Assembly (NCBI RefSeq): GCF_914767665.1
Contig: NC_059505.1
Span: 38,065,506 to 38,129,505 of the forward strand
Direction of reading: 5' to 3'
DNA from: Harmonia axyridis
Taxonomy: Eukaryota > Arthropoda > Insecta > Coleoptera > Coccinellidae
Length of the DNA: 64,000 nucleotides
The position numbers and the translations under genes were made by a program. Positions 56,840-64,000 of this stretch are shown here, piece by piece. A model generated the notes under the pieces. That model worked only from the letters and a program-made list of their open reading frames with translations. It was not told where the DNA came from and made no database searches. Numbering within the stretch: position 1 is the first letter of the stretch; the number at the start of each line of letters is the position of its first letter.

Positions 56840-57578
56840 ATGGCTAGCGAAAAATTAAAATGTGTTTTTTGTAAAGACAGAAATGGAAAAATAATAACTT
56901 TTGTTGAAGATAAATTAAAAAAGTGTAAAGAAGTTCTACAAATACGTGTAAATTTTAAACTGAAATATAATAGTGTACAGTTACCGGAGCAAGTTAATGG
57001 CACTGATGGATATCACAGAAATTGTTACAGCAGTTTTACAGCTCTAATGACAAAATATCGTAATTTATCTGAAATTGGAACGTCAATGAAGTTCGGTTTC
57101 ATCTGTTTTCAAACACTTATCGGTCTAAAAAATCAGATGATAATTTTGAAAAAAAATTTCGTAATTTTGATCCATCAAGCCTACCACCATGCAAAGCTGA
57201 ATTGTATCAGAATTTACTACGAATTCGTTACGTTACAAAGTTTTGGAGAAATGCTCATTTACAACACCCAACATCTCTATCACCTCAAGCTTCTGGCTGG
57301 ACCATAAATGACGATAAATATGATTTTATCTGGTTTGTTGGAGAGCAGTTACCATCATTAGTTGCCGACATTATCATTAAAGGTAAAAATTGAAAATAAA
57401 ATACTAATAAATTTCTTTGCCGAAAGATTATAAAATTTTTCATTCTTTTACAGATAATAGCTTATTACAAGACGATGATAATCCAAAAGACGACGATGGC
57501 AATGAAAATGACAGTAGTGATGAAGATGATGATAATTATCAAGATGCCTCCGTTTTTTGTGACACAATTATGGATTAA
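56840..57578 (+). CDS. Two-exon ORF of the long-TIR element: CxxC zinc-motif protein with acidic tail (frameshifted)
   Basis: Starts ATG 56840: MASEKLKCVFCKDRNGKI, then KLKKCKEVLQIRVNFKL, and a YHRNCYSSFTALMTKY motif (Cys-x2-Cys ... His-x2-Cys, probably zinc-binding). A single frame change between ~57075 and 57300 leads to DPSSLPPCKAELYQNLLRIR, YVTKFWRNAHLQHP and DKYDFIWFVGEQLPS, a C-terminal block I associate with uncharacterised repeat-encoded proteins of aphids and Hydra. A 71-bp intron (GT 57383, AG 57453) joins in frame to a second exon, an Asp/Glu-rich tail ending SVFCDTIMD and TAA at 57578. About 220 residues. Function unknown; it could be a DNA-binding accessory factor or a remnant of a transposase. 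The frameshift makes this copy probably inactive. Confidence 0.6.
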
Positions 57579-57749
57579 AAAATATAATTTTTGTTTACTT
57601 TCATCCTTGAGATAGATTATTACCTTAATTTTGCACAAAAATAAATAATTATTTTAATGCTATCTTAATCCACAATTAATTCAATAGTTTTTAATTCTTT
57701 CTCTGTAATTTATTCGACAACTATTCCTATACCAAGCAAAATGGTACCA

Positions 57750-58186
57750 CATCACTTTTTACTTTTAGATCGGTCTGGCTGAAGGTTTAACAATCGAATT
57801 ATCGTTTGGCAAATTAATTTTAGGTTTTTAGATACTTAAATAACATCATATAAAAATTTCAGCCATACTGAAATATTTTGAAAAAAATTTTTTTTTCAAT
57901 TCAAAATTAGCGTCTGGCACAATTTAAACAACGATAAAAATATCTGGCAATAATATATTCATGTTGCGAAAAATTCAATAAAAATAATTAAAAAAAAAAA
58001 AAACTTCTTAAAATGATTTGAAAAATCGATATTTTACCTGTACAGGTAGGATGCGCACTGATGAACGCAACCACTACCGCCAGCCAGATAGCCCGTATGA
58101 CGTCCGGGGGAGTGAGAGAGATAGCATATCTAAAAACTAGCCTACCTGAAATGCTTGTTTTCCCGACGTTGCTAGCTCTCGTACTA
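57750..58186 (-). repeat. Right long terminal inverted repeat
   Basis: Complement of the left repeat with a few substitutions and slightly longer A/T tracts. It carries the TACCTGTACAGGTA palindrome at 58035-58048. The outer ~45 bases differ most from the left end (GTCGGGAAAACAAGCATTTC on the complementary strand versus GTTTTCGAGAGAGAATTTC). Confidence 0.85.
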
Positions 58187-58868
58187 CTACGTCCATTAGC
58201 GATGAAGCGCACTTCTGGTTGAATGGCTACGTCATCAAACAAAACTGCCGCATTTGGAGTGAAGCTAATTCTCAAGTGTATGTCGAAACACCGTTACATC
58301 CAGAACAACTGACTGTTTGGTGCGCTTTATGGGCTGGTGGAATCATTGGTCCGTACTTCTTCAAAATCGATGATGGCCAGAACGTTACAGTCAATGGTGA
58401 TCGGTATAGAGCCATGATTACTAATTTTTTCATTCCTGAATTGAACAACCATGATGTCCAGGAGCTGTGGTTCCAACAAGACGGCGCAACATGTCACACA
58501 GCTCGTGCCACAATCGAATTATTGAAAGACACGTTTTGGTGACCGCCTAATTTCACGTTTTGGACCTGTGAATTGGCCTCCAAGATCTTGTGATTTAACA
58601 CCGCTAGACTACTTTTTGTGTGGGGCTATGTAAATTCATTGGTCTATGCGGATAAGCCACAAACCCTTGACCATTTGGAAGACAACATTCGCCGTGTTAT
58701 TGCCGATATACGGCCACAAATGTTGGAAAAAGTCATCAAAAATTGGACGTCCAGATTGGACTACATCCGAGCCAGCCGTGGCGGTCATATGCCAGAAATC
58801 ATATTTAAAATGTAATGTCACAAGATAAGCTATAGTTCTAGTTCTATAGCTCTAAAAAAAAACACCCT

Positions 58869-59899
58869 TTATATCCATGTGTGATGGTGTTTCACTACTG
58901 AATTACGACCTAATTGGTGGTGAAAATAAGATTCGAATGTTATAGTAATCTGTGGAAAACAACCCCCAAAAAAAATCCTTCTATATTGAAGTTGCCAACT
59001 GAAGCAATGAATGATGCTGCGTTATAAATAATAAAAGAAACGTCATTAGTTACATAATGATCTTTCCATTGACAAACTTCCTCTGAATTGTTGCTTTAAT
59101 TGGGAAGAGGGGTTTGCATCCCCAAAACTCCCCTCAGCTGCGCTAGTGGATAGCAGTCATATTCGTAATCATCTTTCAGTAGAAGGTTCGTTTGCAAAGA
59201 CTCTTCATCGTTTCGAATGGCCGCATTGGTATTTCATTAATACTGTTCATCCATTGGATGAATAGACTTCGTTATATAATTTCCATTCATCATCTGTGAA
59301 TTTATATCGAATTCTTTGTAATGAATTCTACGCACGGTTTGAGTCCGTGATCAAGTTGAAAGCGACACTAATTCGAAATGAAACGTAATTTGCATCATCG
59401 ATGCTATTTTTATGGATGATTGGTTGGTTCACGAATTCCAACGATAGTGCCTAACGATAACGAGAAAAATTTGGTATGTATTTGGTTCATTATCCTCGTC
59501 ATTCTATCCTGTTTGTTTTGATATTCGAACTCCATTTTCGAACCAATTCATTTTCAGATAGGAACTGTAGCTGTATGTTATGAGCTTTGAAATGTTCTCC
59601 AAGTGACACCTCCAAAAAATGCTCATTCAAAGACAGTCATGTTTTAGGAAGGAACTTGGAAAAGCGTATCGAAAGTTCTTTGTTGACCTGAGTGTGGTGT
59701 AATACCATCCAGCGAGAAGCAACAAAGTCATCCTCTTATGGGTGTAGGGCATAGTGGTACAGAAAGCAATGTAAGTAAGACTCACTGGATCTGAAGTCTT
59801 GTATGGCCTTAGGATAAAAGTCTACATGAACCAATGACAACAATGAAAGCTAGGGAGTGAAAGATTCCTGTGAGGGAATACTCCCAGTTTTGGTGGAAT
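58869..59899. other. Single-copy-looking DNA
   Basis: No exon, RNA gene or repeat recognised. Confidence 0.35.
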
Positions 59900-60425
59900 T
59901 TACTTCATTCCAAAACCACGACGAGAACTGGCGTTGGAGTACACCAGGCTGGCACCAGATTCTCACGATCATTAGGCAGCTGTCTAAGTGTCTTTTAGGC
60001 AGATACACTTGCAATCAATAGATGTGTAAAAATGAACCTAGTAAGAAACTATCAGAAATGTAATATAGCGAAATCTTCCTTGGTTGGATAACTCCAAAAT
60101 GTTTAGTAGAATCTTAGATACTACAAGATTTAAGAAGTATCTGGGTTAAGGCAAAAATATGCTACACCTCCTCACAAGATTGCCGACTCAGAAAACACCT
60201 TATGAGATTGAGTCTAACAGAAAAAGATGTGTACAGAGTCTGAGGAAAGGATGAAGAAACTCCGGACCATCTGGTGACTGAATGCCTTGCCATCGCTAGT
60301 CAACGCAAAAAAATCTTTGGACAAGGGAGTTGCAGAAGCGAGGAAGTAAACTCTTTGAGGCTATCTCAAATACTGGAGTTCATTAGAAATATGGGATGGA
60401 AGGGAGAGCTGTAGACTTTTACGAT
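59900..60425 (+). pseudogene. LINE family B relic
   Basis: 59930-60005 reads GVGVHQAGTRFSRSLGSCLS and VFQADT, the '..G.GV......LG...TVFQAE' start of a LINE RNase H domain. After a deletion the C-terminal tail follows: CYTSSQDCRLRKHLMRLSLT (~60160-60225), a broken Cys/His knuckle (DEETPDHLVTECLAIASQRK, ~60250-60310) and LRLSQILEFIRNMGWKGEL before TAG (~60357-60414). Confidence 0.65.
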
Positions 60426-62082
60426 AAATTCCACAAAGAGTAGCTCCTGAAGCTCCCATAAACTGAGCTTTGAATAATGTGAGGACTTTAGATACTGTGT
60501 ACTTATAAGTACCTGCGCCAAAATGACCAGTTGGCAGATGCAATTCTGTAAATCAGTTAGGTAAACAGCTGAAAACAAGTATCCAGAACTAGCCAGCCCA
60601 ATGAATAAATTCTCCTGGACAAGCCTGCTCTTAATCCTCAAGCAAATGAGCGAAGGCTACCATAGATGTTGGAAGATTGCCACCATGGTCGGCCATCTCA
60701 TTGGCAATTGTTGGGTATGGTAAAGAAACAATAATTAACCTGGCTTCTAGCCTATCGATCGGTAAATTCAAGCTACAAGGTTGATATGATCTCATTTTTA
60801 TCTGAGGAACTCAATACTACCTTTCCTTCTGAAGACTTTGTTGAAGGGAAAGTGGTTATTTCATCTTGAATCCATTTGAAAACATGATGAAAGTGAAATG
60901 AGGAATATATTTTGTGAAACACAATGAAGAGAAATTGAAATATATGTTTTTTAAAATTCTTCTACATGCACCTGAATCTTAAGCGCTCAGAAAATACTGA
61001 AAAAAACAAACTTAATGCCCTGGAGCTTTAGTACTACCACCAAATTTTTAGAATTTCATATGTTGACAAAATGTTCAATGGTTTTTGAGATGAATTGGTT
61101 AGGAACAAAAAGAATTCCTATTTGAGCGTTGCAGGACGTTTTCGAGGTCTTCATCAAGGGTAAAATATCACCTAGAAGCACTGAAATGAATAATAAAGAG
61201 GATTGTATAAAGAGCATAATGGTTTAACAATATATCTCTTGTCACCATCATCTAATGACACCAATAACAAGGATGATATATGGGGTACGTTCAATCTAAA
61301 GTTTCATTAAGTGAAAACCATTATTATTCAAAATTCCCCCGGCTTCAAGAGAACAAACACAATAATCCACTGTCCCTGAGGTAATCGACTAAAACGCGTC
61401 TAACGTCCACACATTTCCTCGGAAACTTCAGAACTATAATAGCTATAATGAAAAACAAATAGCTATGTGGAATATCCCAGCTCTCGAAGTTAACTAATGA
61501 CCAAGAAATTAAATCTACAAAACGCCATCCCCCAGAACAACTTCCCCCAATTGTTCTCACATCAAAGAACCCCCATAATGTCCAATCCCCTTCTCTCCCT
61601 CACCTTTAAGTATTCACGACAGAAATTTCAACCCTAATCGTTGCTGCTAAAGTATCAAATTGCATGTTTACGACCTGAACTTTTATTGCCATAGAGTACA
61701 ATTATTCGCCGTCCTCCGCTCCTTTATTCATACAAATTCTATGTGCGTTTCGCTCGTTCATTTCCATAGAAAATGGTCTTGCTTGTTTTACGACGAATCG
61801 GCCATCACTTGACGAATTGGCAGTGGGTATGAGGAAATAGCAAGGCAGACTGGGATTTATGCTGAGTTTTTTCAGGTTGTAGGAAATGAGGTATGTAGTT
61901 GGAAGAGGTAGGAATGGATCTAGTTCCGGAAATTATTTTTTGATTGGGTTTTTACTTGGGAGACTGACTGACTGAAATGAAGAAGTAGATTCAGTTGGAT
62001 TGATGGAGATAAATAGCAAAATAGATGCAGATGAATCTTCTTAGATTTTATTTCTGACTAGTTTGCGCTCATAAAATACAAA
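60426..62082. other. No gene recognised
   Basis: 60430-61330 is AT-rich with no domain. 61090-61170 contains TTGCAGGACGTTTTCGAGGT, a phrase of repeat-like character with no partner in this window. 61560-61900 is a GC-richer, single-copy-looking island. Confidence 0.35.
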
Positions 62083-62380
62083 CTGGTGTTTTTAAGCTGA
62101 ATATGGTTGTTGTTTATGGTTTCACAGTTGAGAAAATCAAACTGTGTTGATGTTTCTGTTCGGTAATTCATCGTGAATCGTTTACTACCAGAACAAAGCT
62201 TGTAAATTATGGAAATTTACTTCGAAAGAAAAAAATCTTTTCACGAAGTTCATCGATTTATTACAAAATTAATTTGGTTACAAGTTGATTACCAGAAGTG
62301 GAACCATAAACTGGCCCTCTCGTTCGTGTGACTTGACGCCTCTCGATTACTTTCATGTAGCTATGTTGATTCATTGGCTT
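62083..62380 (+). pseudogene. Diverged, heavily deleted relative of the DD41D elements
   Basis: Begins near CTGGTGTTTTTAAGC. It then has MNRLLPEQSL at 62174 with a stop, IMEIYFERKKSFHEVHRFI, and, after a large deletion, a NWPSRSCDLTPLDYF-like remnant (~62312-62350) of the third catalytic motif. Only ~300 bp remain. Confidence 0.6.
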
Positions 62381-62381
62381 T

Positions 62382-62520
62382 TGGCTTGACTTGATATTTA
62401 AGCTACTTGACTTGATATTCAAGCTACTCGACTCGAGCTTGACTTGAAATCATTTCAAGTTCAAGCCAAGTAATATTTTTGTCAATTTCAAGTCGAGTAC
62501 TTGGATATCAGGTCAAGCCG
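62382..62520. repeat. Degenerate CTTGACTTG foldback array
   Basis: GGCTTGACTTGATATTTAAG, CTACTTGACTTGATATTCAAG and CTCGACTCGAGCTTGACTTG (this last one partly palindromic) are followed by complementary words (TTTCAAGTTCAAGCCAAG, TTCAAGTCGAGTACTTG, GGTCAAGCC). The region can fold on itself. Confidence 0.65.
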
Positions 62521-62582
62521 TGAATCGCTACTAGCAACTCTTGAAGCACTATTGACGCCATAAAGCCTGATTTGTGAGGCTT

Positions 62583-62653
62583 TGTACATGAAGAGAAAAT
62601 GATTAGTCTTTAAGGGAATATTGTGCACCAGAGTTTAAAAACTAGAATTGTAT
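62583..62653 (+). repeat. Left imperfect direct repeat flanking a mariner
   Basis: TGTACATGAAGAGAAAATGA...GAATTGTATTAA corresponds to 63711-63786 with roughly four-fifths identity by eye. The pair brackets the mariner exactly. Confidence 0.7.
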
Positions 62654-63710
62654 TAATAGGCCAATTGAAAAGTCCCCGGTTCGATTTTATTATTCAACAT
62701 ATTTGTCTTCGAGGGCGATACAGCAATTATAGCGATTTTCCAATTTTTCGATACCATTTTTGAGTACGATTTGTCTTTCGTTTTAAAATGGGCCTCATTT
62801 TCGGCGATAATTCCTTCATTGGCGCTGAATTTCTTTCCAGCGATTATTCTTTTGATGTCTGAGAACAGGAAAAAGTCGCAGGTGGCCCGATCTGGCGAAT
62901 ACGGTGAATGCAGAAGCAATTCGAAATTTTGCCATTGTTTTCATTGATTTGTGACACGGTGCATTGTCTTGATGAAACAGCACCTTTTTTTCTTCACATG
63001 GGGCCGATTTCATCCTTTAAACAATCCAATAACGCTAAATAAAAATCGCTGTTTATGGTCTGGCCTTTTTGGTGGTAATCAATGAATATTATATCTTGCG
63101 CATCCAAGACTACTGATGCCATAACCTTGCCAACTGACTGTTGTGTTTTTCCTCGCTTTGGATTCGTTTCATCGTGTGCAGTCCACTCAGCTGAATGTCG
63201 ATTGGACTCTGGAGTGAAATAATGGAGCCATGTTCCATCTATTGTCACATATCAACACAAAAGTTCAAGTTAATTGCACTAAAACAGCTTCAAACACTGC
63301 TCAGAATCATTAACAAGTTGGTTTTGATCGATTGTGTGCTCACGCGGCACCCATATTGCACACAGTTTTCTCATGTACAAATATTCGAGATTGATATGAT
63401 GTACACGTTCAGATGATATCTTCACAATATCTGCTATCTCGATCGACTCCACTTTTGGTAATTCAAAATTATTTTATGAATTTTTTTGATTTTTTCATCG
63501 GTGACAGCCCCTTTTGGGCATCCACTGCGTTCGCCGTCTTCGGTGCTCATTTCACCACGTTTAAACTTAGCATATCAATCAATGATCGTTGATTTTCCTG
63601 GTGCTGACCCCAGAAACACTCCATCAAGCCAAGGTTCTGCTTCAACTGTATTTGTTCACTCCAGAAAGCAATATTTTATCAGCACACGAAATTTTTTTGC
63701 TATCTGAGAC
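62653..63710 (-). mobile_element. Mariner (irritans-like), near-complete coding relic
   Basis: The 3' end starts at TTAATAGGCCAATTGAAAAG then TCCCCGG, similar to mariner termini. The minus strand from ~63707 has IAKKFRVLIKYCFLE, then STEDGERSGCPKGAVTDEKI. The in-frame 62994-63248 segment has GTWLHYFTPESNRHSAEWTA, VGKVMASVVLDAQDIIFIDY (first catalytic Asp region) and HQKGQTINSDFYLALLDCL. 62816-63013 has KKVLFHQDNAPCHKSMKTMA (second Asp). 62653-62919 has HSPYSPDRATCDFFLFSDIK (third Asp region) and KKFSANEGIIAENEAHF. Frameshifts lie between the pieces. The 5' terminus is missing; sequence ends at the right direct repeat. Confidence 0.8.
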
Positions 63711-63786
63711 TTGTGCTTGAAGAGAAAATCATTAATCTCTGAGGAAATATTGTAGAGCACCAGAGTGCAAAAGCGAGAATTGTAAT
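63711..63786 (+). repeat. Right imperfect direct repeat flanking the mariner
   Basis: TTGTGCTTGAAGAGAAAATCA...GAGAATTGTAATG; partner of 62583-62653. Far too long for a mariner TA target duplication. Confidence 0.7.
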
Positions 63787-64000
63787 GTTCAAAATACATA
63801 TAACGTTTTCAAATCAGAAAAATCATTCTTTCGAACCCTTGATAGGGAATTCTAAAATAGTTCTGTTCAACAAGAAACGTCAAGATGATATCGTTTAATA
63901 TTTAGTTGTTCTTCTTCATCATTTAAGTCTTCTGACCCCAAATGAGCAATTGCCCCTTCTGTATTAGAAGAAAGAAGAGCCTATCACTTCAAAAACCTAA

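Larger units (their letters stand above)
56261..58186 (+). mobile_element. Unclassified DNA transposon with ~430-bp terminal inverted repeats
   Basis: 1926 bp, starting TAGTCTAAGAGCTAGC and ending in the complement of TAGTACGAGAGCTAGC. It is flanked by CTA on both sides (56258-56260 and 58187-58189); the uninterrupted copies read CACTACGTCC, so a 3-bp target duplication is direct evidence of transposition. Left repeat 56261-~56689 and right repeat ~57750-58186 are nearly identical except for the first 45 bases. Between them lies a two-exon gene (56840-57578). No DDE/RNase H catalytic domain was recognised, so the element may be non-autonomous or use an unfamiliar enzyme. A 3-bp duplication suits PIF/Harbinger- or CACTA-like families, but neither their termini nor their proteins are seen. 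Confidence 0.85.
56062..58868 (+). mobile_element. Tc1/mariner DD41D-type element, copy 5, split by a 1.9-kb insertion
   Basis: Left end AGGGTGTTTTTTCGAGGTAT, right end the complement of AGGGTGTTTTTTTTTAGAGC (58868). The N-terminal MSRLTSEQRSQIVQFHFENN start is at 56171. Just after YHAL the long-TIR element (56261-58186) is inserted at CACTACGTCC, which is the deletion junction shared by copies 1-4. The catalytic half continues at 58200 with SDEAHFWLNGYVIKQNCRIW. It is open in 58219-58542 through FQQDGATCHTARATIELLKD, then shifts frame by an extra T near 58535, and ends at IIFKM (58815). Without the insertion it would be ~880 bp. Confidence 0.9.

Noticed and set aside
1..64000. CRISPR arrays, bacterial operons, rRNA or intact tRNA genes
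   Set aside because: No repeat-spacer arrays, ribosome-binding-site-led gene runs, rRNA landmarks or convincing tRNA boxes were seen.

Overview
The window is AT-rich eukaryotic DNA made mostly of broken transposable elements. The transposon mix (several Tc1/mariner lineages, RNase H-bearing LINEs, an RTE-type LINE tail, a REL-endonuclease LINE piece in an ATT microsatellite, short GGTTA runs) suggests an insect, possibly a beetle. The order cannot be proved from the sequence. No bacterial, organellar or CRISPR features were seen, and no complete multi-exon host gene was recognised. Two weak host-like coding candidates are listed: a possible terminal exon at 2447-2755 (-) and a small ORF with a polyadenylation signal at 51481-51720 (+).

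Layout. 1-12 kb: a 0.49-kb tandem duplication, relics of two LINE families (called A and B here), and a short-element copy whose left end has become two abutting palindromes (10632-10887). 12-25 kb: two copies of a Tc1/mariner element with DD41D-type spacing, further LINE A copies, an RTE-type LINE end and a cecropia-type mariner. 25-36 kb: a large inverted repeat, a head-to-head pair of the short-element family, tandemly duplicated LINE B RNase H relics, a rearranged mariner and an RT fragment. 36-50 kb: two more DD41D copies, LINE RT relics, a fourth short-element copy, a 0.77-kb tandem duplication, and a Dong/R4-like REL-endonuclease fragment bordered by ATT repeats. 50-64 kb: a small ORF, a foldback element, then a DD41D copy split by a 1926-bp element with ~430-bp inverted repeats and its own two-exon zinc-motif gene, and a mariner between imperfect direct repeats.

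Relationships. Five DD41D copies share the same internal deletion junction, so a defective master was probably amplified by a transposase made elsewhere. One of these was later split by the long-TIR element, leaving a 3-bp CTA duplication. The short-element family keeps a start codon and a CxxC...SYHR peptide that resembles the beginning of a THAP domain, and its termini recall P-element ends. Between the repeats lie islands of less AT-rich, apparently single-copy sequence without convincing exons; these are the likeliest places for host regulatory DNA. The long-TIR element is the best candidate for something undescribed.
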